A stretch of DNA of 36,813 bases from Laspinema palackyanum D2c (GTDB lineage Bacteria > Cyanobacteriota > Cyanobacteriia > Cyanobacteriales > Laspinemataceae), in NCBI RefSeq assembly GCF_025370875.1, contig NZ_JAMXFD010000040.1, forward strand, positions 1 through 36,813. The letters are read 5' to 3'. Position 1 is the first letter of the stretch; every line of letters begins with the position of its first letter. Shown here piece by piece: positions 18,239 through 25,524 of the stretch. A program made the translations under genes and the position numbers. A model generated the notes under the pieces. It worked only from the letters and a program-made list of their open reading frames with translations, searched no databases and was not told the DNA's origin.

Positions 18239-18292
18239 ATGTATCAGAATAAGGGAACTTTTTTTTATTGCTGGGAGGGGCTTTCCGGCTCC

Positions 18293-18317
18293 CCCTTCCC
18301 TACGAGGGAAGGGGGTT
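18293..18317. repeat. G/C-rich dispersed hairpin
   Basis: CCCCCTTCCC-TAC-GAGGGAAGGGGG forms a tight stem, followed by a run of GGTTGGGGGGTTAGG. This type of element is scattered through filamentous cyanobacterial genomes; a relative is at 29806-29836. Confidence 0.7.
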
Positions 18318-18340
18318 GGGGGGTTAGGTCTTCCTGATAA

Positions 18341-18361
18341 CCAACAGAGTCCTCAAGGGTG
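18341..18361 (-). repeat. Right copy of the inverted dispersed repeat flanking the IS607 element
   Basis: CCAACAGAGTCCTC and following bases are the inverse of 16266-16286 (two mismatches in 21). The two copies are about 2.05 kb apart and enclose the IS607 genes together with different pieces of G/C-rich repeat. Confidence 0.75.
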
Positions 18362-18448
18362 AGGCTATACAAAGAAAGCCCGTACTTCGACCCTTCGACG
18401 GGGCTCAGAGCTCAGTAGACGCCTGCGCGGGCTAATAGGGAATTGGGG

Positions 18449-20602
18449 TTAAATTTCAGGATCGCTTTCTTCCTCATCGGCGATCGCCTCCTCAGATTCC
18501 CCCTCCATCTGTGCGGCATCTTCCTCCGGTTCTGACTCCGGTTCTGACTCCAAGTTATCCCCATCTACAGGTTCCCCGCCTTCTGCCTCCGATGCCTCCG
18601 GAGTGGGCAACTCCTGGGAGTCTTCCGTCGGGGTACTCTCCAATCCGTCCGGAGTCAATCCCTCCTCTTCCTCCATTTCTGGCGTTTCTACAGGTTGGAT
18701 GGGCTCATCTTGCGGCTGAACCTGTTCCGGAACCGACTCTTCTTGCACAGGTTCTGGTTCCACAGCTTCCACAGGGGCAGCCGGTTCCTCTGGGGTTGGA
18801 CCTGGTACTGGCGCTGGGGCCGGTTTAGCTTGGGGTGCTACATTCACCGGCTTTGAGGGTTCCCCTTCCGGTGATGGGTTCCGCAGTTGTTGGGGTCTAC
18901 TTGCCGGGGGCTGTTCGATCCGCAAGGTGGGATTGCCCTCTGTGGGTCTTACATCCAACTGCGGAGTGGGATTTTCTCCCGAGGGTCTTACATCCAACTG
19001 GGGAGTGGAATTTTCTCCCGAGGGTCTTACATCCAACTGGGGAGTGGAATTTTCTTCCGAGGGTTGGGGATTATTCAACTCTGGTTGCGGAGTTTGTACC
19101 GGAGGTGTGGGGGTCGTCCCTGGGGACGGTCCATTGGTACAGAGTTGAGGAGCATACTGAAACTCAAAGGCATACTGGTGTACTGTCGGTTCACTCACGG
19201 GAGCAAACCTCATGTCTTGGACAAATTTTCGAGCAAAGCTATCGAGAATGTCCTGTCCACTTCCCAGTAAGCGCCGGGGTCCATCAATAATTTGTCCGTC
19301 AGGATTGACCAACACCCCAAACAGAGCACGCCCTTCTAACTTTTGGGGGCAAGCTTCGAAGGGATATTGGTTCGCTACGGCGATCGCTTTGTTGGTCCTG
19401 ACTTCGCCGTATTGGGATTCTAAGTTCTCCACCCACTTAGCATAAGCCTCGAACCCTTCCAACATGGCATTTTGGCGATCGTTCACCAACCCCGTAGGAT
19501 TCTCCCGGTTATCTTCTCCTGTGATTTTGGCCCACAGTTCGCGAACGCTCTCGGGATCCGTCCCAACTTTATCAGGAACCGTCGCACCCTCCTGGGGGCG
19601 ATCGCTCGGTGTGGGAACATTGGAAGGAACCACGGCTTGAGCGCCCTCCTCAATTCCATCTTGTGCACTGTTTCTCGGTTCAGTCTGCAAATCAACCGCA
19701 CGTCCAATCTGCTGCGATTGAGGGCCAGTGGCCGCCGGTCCCATCCCCGGATTTACATCACCGGGTAATGTAGCCGATGGGCTAAATCCGGGCGGGGGTG
19801 AGGGATTGGCATTGTCTGAACGGGCGATCGCCTCTGGCCCTGGGACATTTTCTGGGATAGGAATGTCTGCGAATTCCGAGGCATCCGTCTCTTCGTTCAT
19901 ACCACTGAAAGGTCTTTGCTGATTCTCAGAAGCGGGGAAACTCCCCTGGGGAGGGGGCGGAACATCTTGCAATCTGAATTCCTGCGGTGGCGGTGGCGGG
20001 ATCTGACGATTTTGTTCAGCTATCAGTCTTTGTTGCCGTTCTCGTTGCTCAATTTCTCGCTCGATTTGGGCGCGTTCTAATCTTTCTAATGCCAGTAACT
20101 GCTCGATCGCCATACTATTCGACGACCCCGAAGGCTGAGGATTCGTTAACCTCTCACTAAACCCGTTGGGGGATTGATAATCCTGCAAGGAGGGCAGGGG
20201 GGTTTTCAGATCTCTCAACGAAGGTGCAGGAGGAAGATCTAACGGCAGATCATATAACGGGTTACCGGGCGGCAGAGTCAGGGGTTCAAGCCCTAATTTG
20301 CCGGGGGAAGGGGGCAGAGGTCCTAATTCTGGCAACGCGGCTAAGGGTTCCGAAGAGGAGTTCAGACTGCCGGACCCCGTAGCTTGTGGCGATGAAAAAT
20401 CGGGGAGGCGGCTGATTTCTTCCGGAGTCAGGTTGACCAAATCCACCGTCGTCCAGGGATTAGGTTCATTTTTGCCGCTAAAGGGCAAGCGGTCCCAGCT
20501 TATACCAACCAGTCCGTGGATGCCCACAGAGGCCAAAACTGCCACGACGGTTGGCTGAGATAAGAGGTCAATCAGGGAGTTTTTCGGCAAAGAATAAGAC
20601 AT
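18449..20602 (-). CDS. TonB-like proline-rich protein with acidic C-terminal tail
   Basis: 717 residues. A short cytoplasmic start precedes one membrane helix (about 16-35, PTVVAVLASVGIHGLVGI). A ~300-residue Pro/Gln/Glu-rich periplasmic stretch with a charged helical piece (LLALERLERAQIEREIEQRE) follows. The segment at about 370-487 contains GRALFGVLVNPDGQIIDGPR and RKFVQDMRFAPV, the pattern of a TonB C-terminal domain that contacts outer-membrane receptors. Unusually for TonB, this domain is internal: 230 more residues follow, first 13-residue repeats (LDVRPSGENSTPQ), then a Pro/Glu tail ending DEEESDPEI. It may pass proton-motive energy from an ExbB-type motor to the outer membrane; the ZorA/ZorB-like pair 2 kb away is a possible but unproven partner. 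Confidence 0.7.
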   Translation of the reverse strand: MSYSLPKNSLIDLLSQPTVVAVLASVGIHGLVGISWDRLPFSGKNEPNPWTTVDLVNLTPEEISRLPDFSSPQATGSGSLNSSSEPLAALPELGPLPPSPGKLGLEPLTLPPGNPLYDLPLDLPPAPSLRDLKTPLPSLQDYQSPNGFSERLTNPQPSGSSNSMAIEQLLALERLERAQIEREIEQRERQQRLIAEQNRQIPPPPPQEFRLQDVPPPPQGSFPASENQQRPFSGMNEETDASEFADIPIPENVPGPEAIARSDNANPSPPPGFSPSATLPGDVNPGMGPAATGPQSQQIGRAVDLQTEPRNSAQDGIEEGAQAVVPSNVPTPSDRPQEGATVPDKVGTDPESVRELWAKITGEDNRENPTGLVNDRQNAMLEGFEAYAKWVENLESQYGEVRTNKAIAVANQYPFEACPQKLEGRALFGVLVNPDGQIIDGPRRLLGSGQDILDSFARKFVQDMRFAPVSEPTVHQYAFEFQYAPQLCTNGPSPGTTPTPPVQTPQPELNNPQPSEENSTPQLDVRPSGENSTPQLDVRPSGENPTPQLDVRPTEGNPTLRIEQPPASRPQQLRNPSPEGEPSKPVNVAPQAKPAPAPVPGPTPEEPAAPVEAVEPEPVQEESVPEQVQPQDEPIQPVETPEMEEEEGLTPDGLESTPTEDSQELPTPEASEAEGGEPVDGDNLESEPESEPEEDAAQMEGESEEAIADEEESDPEI
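18944..19060 (-). repeat. 39-bp tandem repeat inside the TonB-like gene
   Basis: Three near-identical 39-bp units start at 18944, 18983 and 19022 on the plus strand, each encoding the 13 residues LDVRPSGENSTPQ or a close variant. A diverged fourth unit (PTEGNPTLRIEQ) follows in the protein. The units keep the reading frame and probably expand or contract between strains. Confidence 0.9.
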
Positions 20603-20988
20603 GGCAGGTAAGCTTAGGTCTAGACGGGCAGACTGCGATTGTGATGCAGCAGTTTCACACCGCCTGCCGCGTTAATTCAGACATTCGATGCCCCCATCAA
20701 CCCGGATATGATAACACTGATGACTGACTTTCGTCTGCGGCAAGACAATAGAAATTGCCAGAAGAGGTGAGCACTTGATCCCTACAGATCCCGATTTCGA
20801 TTTAAAAGTTGCAGTGTGATTCTGGAGGGAAACTCGGTGGTGCAACTTATCCAGAAATTAAAGGGCATTATCCCTCCTGTTCTTTCTGCTATGGCTTTAT
20901 TCTGCCCGTTGATTTTCCCGCTATCCCGATTTGCCGGTACAATCTAATCGTTAAATCTCCTTCAGTCTCGTGCCATCCCCCATCCACC
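20603..20988. other. Intergenic region between the TonB-like gene and the hydrolase gene
   Basis: A divergent upstream region of about 385 bp. The frame of the hydrolase stays open leftward to 20809, but the extra residues (FCYGFILPVDFPAIPICR) do not look conserved. No RNA or repeat is apparent. Confidence 0.35.
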
Positions 20989-21690
20989 ATGCCCTTACCG
21001 ACCGTCATTTTACCGGGTTTTTTCGCCGATGCTTATGAATATCGGGAGTTTGAACGCTTACTCAACGAACAGGGATTTCCCGCCCGCTTAGTCCCCCTGC
21101 GTAAGCGAGATTGGGTCCCCACCATTGGCGGACGCTCGATCGCCCCGATTCTCAGCCAACTCCATGCCACCGTCCAGCAAGCTTTACAGGACTTTAACGC
21201 TGAGAAAGTTAACTTAGTCGCTCATTCTGCTGGGGGATGGATTGCCCGGATTTACCTGGGAGAAAAACCCTATATCATTCATGGGGATGTTGACGAATCG
21301 GCTCAGTTATGGTATGCAAATCCCTTCGTCAGTACCTTAATTACCCTGGGCAGTCCCCATATCAGTCAGGAACGCTGGACCCTCAAAAATTTAGATTTTG
21401 TTAACACCGCTTATCCTGGGGCATTTTACCCCAACGTCCGTTATGTCTGCTTGGCGGGAAAGGCGATTTATGGTGCCCGCAAGCGGGGACAATGGTTAGC
21501 CCATAATAGCTATCGGATCACCTGTGGCATCGGGGAAACTTGGGGAGATGGGATTACCCCGATAGAAGCGGCGCATCTGGTGGGGGCGGAAAATATTGTT
21601 TTAGATGGGGTGATGCATTCTCCGCGATCGCCCTCGAACTGGTACGGGTCCCCAGAAATCTTACCCCATTGGGTCTCCTATTTAGAATAA
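20989..21690 (+). CDS. Alpha/beta-hydrolase, lipase-like
   Basis: 233 residues. The sequence opens with LPTVILPGFFADAYEYREFE, where the oxyanion-hole loop is expected. The nucleophile elbow is VAHSAGGW (a G-H-S-x-G variant with Ala in the first position), and GETWGDGITPIEAAHL and VLDGVMHSP supply the likely acid and the catalytic His. This is the pattern of cyanobacterial lipase-like hydrolases related to plant-type triacylglycerol lipases. The substrate is unknown. No signal peptide or membrane helix is present, so the protein is probably cytoplasmic. The ATG at 20989 starts at the conserved part; the frame continues upstream without clear homology. Its stop is 38 bp from the end of the convergent antiporter gene. 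Confidence 0.8.
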   Translation: MPLPTVILPGFFADAYEYREFERLLNEQGFPARLVPLRKRDWVPTIGGRSIAPILSQLHATVQQALQDFNAEKVNLVAHSAGGWIARIYLGEKPYIIHGDVDESAQLWYANPFVSTLITLGSPHISQERWTLKNLDFVNTAYPGAFYPNVRYVCLAGKAIYGARKRGQWLAHNSYRITCGIGETWGDGITPIEAAHLVGAENIVLDGVMHSPRSPSNWYGSPEILPHWVSYLE

Positions 21691-21728
21691 AACAGGATTC
21701 ACCATCCAGACCCCAGGCGAACCCTGAT

Positions 21729-23654
21729 TTACTCGGCCGAAACCTTTTCCAGGGTCTCCTCCAACGCCAGGGACGAAATCGGCACTTCCTCCACCGTGGG
21801 CAACTTTTCCAAAGTCAGACGAGACTGACTCGACCCAGACAGTCGCTTCAAAAGCTTGGGTTTCGGATCATAGAGCAGATAAATAATCACATCTCCCGGT
21901 TGCCAAGTATCGGTTGCTGAGACCACCAAAAGCTGTTTTTCTCGTTCAATTAACAAAGGGATTAAATCTCCAGAGCGAATTAAGGCTTGCAAATGAGCCT
22001 GTTGAAAGGCACAGCTAGGCTCTTTAAGCACTGTTTCCCCCAATTTGACCTGAGAATCGCTCAGATAATCGTTCCAAGTTTTCAGTTGAAGTTCGGGGAT
22101 AAAAGCGTGTTGAATTTTATTAGTCTTACTTCCCGCCTTATTCCCTTGCGGGTCAATGGGAAACAAGGCTAACACCCGAGGTGGAGAAAACTCCTCTGCG
22201 GTGCGTTGTGCCAAGACTCGATTCACCTCCCCATTGCTGGTCATGGCTAGGAAGGTCCCCATCGAAGCCAGTCCAGCTTCTTCTAACACTTCGGTATCGA
22301 GGGCCGAGCTTAAAAAGACGGGCAAATCTTCCCGTTCTGCTTCTTGACAGGCTTCTGGATTGGTATCCAGAATCACCACGGTTTCACCTCGTTCTTTAAA
22401 GAGTCGGGCAATTAAGCGACTTAAGGGATTAGAACCGACAATCACGGCACCCGTAGCTTTAGTGGACATCAAACCCAGGAGTTTGGCGACGGAACGGGCG
22501 GTGAGACCTTGCAAAACCACGGTCAAAATAATGGTTAGGAAGACGAGGGCTTTGATGGAATCTCCCCCGTTAATCCCGCGATCGGTCAGTAAAATTGCAA
22601 ACAAAGAGGCGATCGAAGCAGAAACAATGCCTTTGGGTGCAATCCAGCTCACGAACAATTTCTGACGCCAGTTAAGCCCACTATTAATCGTACAAAGCCA
22701 GACATTAATCGGACGCACGACTAACATCAAAACAGCAACGGTAACGACACTCCCCCAACCTAGAGCGACCACACTAGCCAGGGATAAATCTGCTGCTAAG
22801 AGGATGAATAAAACAGAAACGGCTAAAATCGTCAACTGACCTTTAAACCGGCGCAGCAGTCTTTCATCGGGCACGGCAGAGGCGCGCAGGACAATGCCTG
22901 CGACTACGGTTGCCATCAGCCCAGACTCCCCTCGGATCTCTTGAGCGAGGCCAAATAAGCCCCAGAGTCCGGCTAAAACGACTAGATTTTTCAGGTCCTC
23001 GGAGAGAAACTGAGCACGTTTGAGGAAATAGCCCAGAGTCCAACCGCCCAAGGCCCCGATCGCACTGCCAATCCCCAGACGAAGGGACAACCCAGCAATC
23101 AACCGGAGTGGGTCAGCATCGCCATTTAAAATCACATCTAGGACTAAGACGGCCAGAATTGCCCCAACTGGATCGATGAGTACCCCTTCGCCTTCGAGCA
23201 ATGCGGCGACGGAACGCTCAACTTGGACCTGTTTGAGTAAGGGTCCGATGACCGTGGGTCCGGTGACGACAACTAAGGCGGCATATAAAAATGAGATGGA
23301 CCAGGGAAATTCACTGAACGCATGAGCGGCAATGCCTCCCCCAATCAGGGTAATCAGGGTGCCAATGGTGACGAGGTTCCGCAGACTACCGGAGACTTTA
23401 TCCAGTTCTTTGAGTTCGAGGTTCAGACCCCCCTCAAACAAGATTAAGGCGACGGAAAGGCTAACAATGACTTCGAGTCCATCTCCGAGGAGGTTCGGAT
23501 GCAGTAAGCCGAAACCATCAGGACCCAAAAGAATGCCAAACAGCAGCAAAAAGACGATACCTGGAATTTTTAGGTAGTCCGCCAGAACTTGAGCTCCAAT
23601 CCCTGCAATGACTGTTAAGACAATCAGCAGGGTAATATCAAAAGGCATTTCCAT
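21729..23654 (-). CDS. CPA-type cation/proton antiporter with TrkA-N-like domain
   Basis: 641 residues from the ATG at 23654. About twelve membrane helices (about 1-385) form a Na+/H+ exchanger domain, with ALILFEGGLNLELKEL, VVTGPTVIGPLL, LEGEGVLIDPVGAILAVLVL and SWIAPKGIVSASIASLFAI, motifs typical of NhaP/CPA1 antiporters including the ion-binding Asp. A cytoplasmic Rossmann segment follows (GAVIVGSNPLSRLIARLFKE, VVILDTNPEACQEAERE), resembling TrkA-N nucleotide-binding domains, and a TrkA-C-like part ends with TDTWQPGDVIIYLLYD. It exchanges sodium or potassium for protons at the inner membrane and probably responds to nucleotides. The frame stays open upstream to 23792, but those 46 residues look non-coding and lack hydrophobic or conserved sequence. 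Confidence 0.85.
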   Translation of the reverse strand: MEMPFDITLLIVLTVIAGIGAQVLADYLKIPGIVFLLLFGILLGPDGFGLLHPNLLGDGLEVIVSLSVALILFEGGLNLELKELDKVSGSLRNLVTIGTLITLIGGGIAAHAFSEFPWSISFLYAALVVVTGPTVIGPLLKQVQVERSVAALLEGEGVLIDPVGAILAVLVLDVILNGDADPLRLIAGLSLRLGIGSAIGALGGWTLGYFLKRAQFLSEDLKNLVVLAGLWGLFGLAQEIRGESGLMATVVAGIVLRASAVPDERLLRRFKGQLTILAVSVLFILLAADLSLASVVALGWGSVVTVAVLMLVVRPINVWLCTINSGLNWRQKLFVSWIAPKGIVSASIASLFAILLTDRGINGGDSIKALVFLTIILTVVLQGLTARSVAKLLGLMSTKATGAVIVGSNPLSRLIARLFKERGETVVILDTNPEACQEAEREDLPVFLSSALDTEVLEEAGLASMGTFLAMTSNGEVNRVLAQRTAEEFSPPRVLALFPIDPQGNKAGSKTNKIQHAFIPELQLKTWNDYLSDSQVKLGETVLKEPSCAFQQAHLQALIRSGDLIPLLIEREKQLLVVSATDTWQPGDVIIYLLYDPKPKLLKRLSGSSQSRLTLEKLPTVEEVPISSLALEETLEKVSAE

Positions 23655-23792
23655 AGGCTTGTGTGATAAGAGCGAACGAGCTTTCGGTGATTTGGCCCGA
23701 TCGTCAAATGAGGATGATATGGGTTGTCCTGGAAGGGGGCCGCTTTCAAAGGGGCGATCGCACCGCATAAACAGCGATATCCGGCTATTCAA

Positions 23793-24150
23793 GGGACAAT
23801 GTTTGGCTCAATTCTGTGTTTAGGCACCCAGGGGGCAACCTTCTATCCTCAAAGCCGGTTCTAAAAGAGGGGAATTGATTTGAGTCGAGTTGAGGGCAAC
23901 CTTCAAACCGGCAGATGGGATGGGATTTTTGACAAGGAAAAACCCTGAGATGGGATTTTGAGTCAGATATTGACCACCAGGATATCACATCTGCTGGGGT
24001 TTCTGGCAAGGGATTAGGAGCCGGGCTCAATGGACCCCGGGTTGGAGGGGATGGATCATCTAAGTCTTGGTCCGTTCTAACCCACAGCGATCGCCCCCTC
24101 AGTGAAACTAAGGGGGCGTGGGAAGAGGCTCAGGCTGAATTCCCGGGTCT
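23793..24150. other. Intergenic region with short imperfect repeats
   Basis: About 360 bp between two leftward genes. It contains repeated pieces: GGCAACCTTC occurs twice (near 23832 and 23898), followed at different distances by AAAGCCGG or AAACCGG, and GATGGGAT occurs three times (near 23915-23955). It ends in a GCCCCCT-AGGGGGC hairpin (24093-24117) just after the stop of the 87-residue gene. I see no additional gene. Confidence 0.4.
24093..24117 (-). terminator. Hairpin downstream of the 87-residue gene
   Basis: GCCCCCT pairs with AGGGGGC around CAGTGAAACTA, located just past the stop codon of the leftward gene. There is no T-run, so it may be a weak terminator. Confidence 0.45.
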
Positions 24151-24414
24151 TTATTCTTCGGCAAAGCTGCGATCGACACTCGACAGAAACACGGGTTCCA
24201 CCCGAATGCCTAAAATCGTAGCGGGTCGCACGACCATATACTCTCCTTGAGCAGTTTTGATGGGCACGTTGATAAACTCTTTTCCGTCGGAGTTGGGGAC
24301 CAATACCCCTTGATACCATTTCTGGAACTCTTGGATCGTGGAAAAACGCACCTGTTCCTTGTGTCCACCCTCGATCAGGAGGGAAACGCCTATATAATCT
24401 GGGGTTCTCGGCAT
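24151..24414 (-). CDS. Small conserved cyanobacterial-type protein of unknown function
   Basis: 87 residues, soluble. I do not recognise the family. The visible pattern is beta-rich: PDYIGVSLLIEGGHKEQVRF, then a helical STIQEFQKWYQGVL, then VPIKTAQGEYMVVRPATILG and IRVEPVFLSSVDRSFAEE. Codon use and HIP1 content resemble the neighbours, and the protein has the even, low-repetition composition of a real gene. A second frame (24077-24421) overlaps it and has the look of a shadow. The start ATG at 24414 has only a distant GAGGA upstream. It lies upstream of and in the same direction as the antiporter gene, 0.5 kb away, so operon membership is doubtful. Confidence 0.65.
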   Translation of the reverse strand: MPRTPDYIGVSLLIEGGHKEQVRFSTIQEFQKWYQGVLVPNSDGKEFINVPIKTAQGEYMVVRPATILGIRVEPVFLSSVDRSFAEE

Positions 24415-24574
24415 ACGGCAAGAATTATCCTCAAAGCACCGAGATTATTATGAGTGTTCAAGGGGGCAATTTCATCGGTGTTTTCAGAAACTATCCGGAT
24501 CCCTCACCTTTCCCAATTCATCTACAGCCCACAAACTTCCCTCTCACAGGCTCCCAAACTCGTTCTCTTTCCCC

Positions 24575-24671
24575 GTTCGTAGTAACGCCTTCAGGCGTTC
24601 TCTTATCTGAAATTCGTAGTAACGACTTCAGTCGTTCTCTTTCCCAGTTCGTAGTAACGATTATCGAACCT
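24575..24671 (-). repeat. Three further copies of the hairpin element, opposite orientation
   Basis: Copies at 24575-24599 and 24612-24636 each read GTTCGTAGT (or ATTCGTAGT) then AACGCCTTCAGGCGTT or AACGACTTCAGTCGTT. A third at 24647-24671 keeps the GTTCGTAGTAACGA part but has lost the palindrome. Spacing is 35-37 bp, and linkers start CTCTTRTC or CTCTTTCC, like the inverse of the linker in the first array. A nominal open frame through this block is an artefact of the repeat. Confidence 0.9.
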
Positions 24672-25024
24672 TTCTAAGCGGACTCAAAGCGATCGCCTTA
24701 CCCGAAAAAATCCCCCCAAAATCTCAAACCAACCCTCTATCCCCTCCAAAAAGAAAAATCCGCTTTAAAATTCCCCATTGCCGACATTGCAGCAAACCGA
24801 TATAAAAACTACAGGAATTTTCCCTTTAGCAGAGAATGAGTTGAGGCCATTCCATCAGCCAGAACCCTTATATTTGCTTCTCTTATCACTCGTATTAGAA
24901 TTCCTGTTTAAATCAAGATTTCATAACAAAACTTTCCCCCTAGGGACGGGTAGATTTACCCAAGCTAGTAAAGGCGCTAGAATAAACCCAAAGTTCTGAC
25001 CTTCTGACCTCGGAGTTGGCTTAT

Positions 25025-25342
25025 ATGGACACAACTGCCCATTCCACTACTGAATCCCTTGACAACTTACCCCGTGAGGTGAGGGTCACTCAACTTCAAT
25101 ATCTGATGCAAACCCTGGAAATCGCCGATCGCATCGCCACCAAAGGCTATCTGATCACGAGTTCCGAACTAGCCGACCTGATGGATGTCAATGCCAGCGC
25201 CGTCACCAGTCGCGGCGACAACTGGCCTTGGCGTAACTGGATCGTCTCCCGAGTGCGACGAGAAGGAAACCAAATTCTCTGGCAACTAGAACGAATTGAT
25301 TTATTTAACGGATCCGCTGAGGATGATGGGGCCGCAGAATAA
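25025..25342 (+). CDS. Small conserved protein with a possible winged-helix domain
   Basis: 105 residues from the ATG at 25025, preceded at nine bases by GGAG; an upstream TTG at 25016 overlaps that site and is less likely. I do not know a named family, although similar proteins are expected to be widespread in cyanobacteria. The segment QYLMQTLEIADRIATKGYLI, then TSSELADLMDVNASAVTSRG, has the spacing of a helix-turn-helix with a recognition helix around DVNASAVTSR. WIVSRVRREGNQILWQLERI could be the wing. A DNA-binding or adaptor role is therefore plausible, but inferred from pattern only. It is convergent with cruG, separated by a hairpin. Confidence 0.65.
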   Translation: MDTTAHSTTESLDNLPREVRVTQLQYLMQTLEIADRIATKGYLITSSELADLMDVNASAVTSRGDNWPWRNWIVSRVRREGNQILWQLERIDLFNGSAEDDGAAE

Positions 25343-25479
25343 CTCCGAATCAACGATTCGTGATGGGTTTCTCAATCAAAGCTCTACTGTCCGGGCTCTT
25401 GTGTTCCGGTTTTAGAGGCCAGGGTCAAGCCTCATTTTCTATCTTTGGTTAGATCATGCCATATCCTCAACCCAAGCTC

Positions 25480-25503
25480 CCCCTGAAGGCCCAGCCTTCG
25501 GGG
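25480..25503. terminator. Hairpin between convergent genes upstream of the cruG stop
   Basis: CCCCTGAAGGC pairs with GCCTTCGGGG (one bulged T) around CCA. It sits between the convergent stop codons and probably serves both transcripts. Confidence 0.55.
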
Positions 25504-25524
25504 AACTTCTCTCATCGTTTTAGC

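Larger units (their letters stand above)
16507..18270 (+). mobile_element. IS607-family insertion sequence (boundaries approximate)
   Basis: A serine recombinase with MerR-like DNA-binding domain (TnpA) is followed by an overlapping TnpB, the gene pair that defines IS607. Such elements lack terminal inverted repeats and make no target duplication, so exact ends cannot be fixed here; they lie between about 16430 and 16510 on the left and 18240 and 18290 on the right. In studied TnpB elements the guide RNA comes from the 3' end of tnpB and the right end; here a TCCGG-AAATAC-CCGGA hairpin lies at about 18208-18223. Confidence 0.75.

Noticed and set aside
18887-19290. Rightward open frames opposite the TonB-like gene
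   Set aside because: They are mirror frames of the proline-rich coding repeat, kept open by its biased composition.
20809-20988. N-terminal extension of the hydrolase
   Set aside because: The extra 60 residues are unlike the start of related hydrolases; the ATG at 20989 begins at the conserved strand.
23655-23792. N-terminal extension of the antiporter
   Set aside because: The 46 residues are polar and low in conserved features; the family starts with a membrane helix right after the ATG at 23654.
24450-24677. 75-residue rightward open frame
   Set aside because: Its second half is the translated hairpin repeat (FVVTPSGVLL, SNDFSRSLS), with no conserved pattern or ribosome-binding site.
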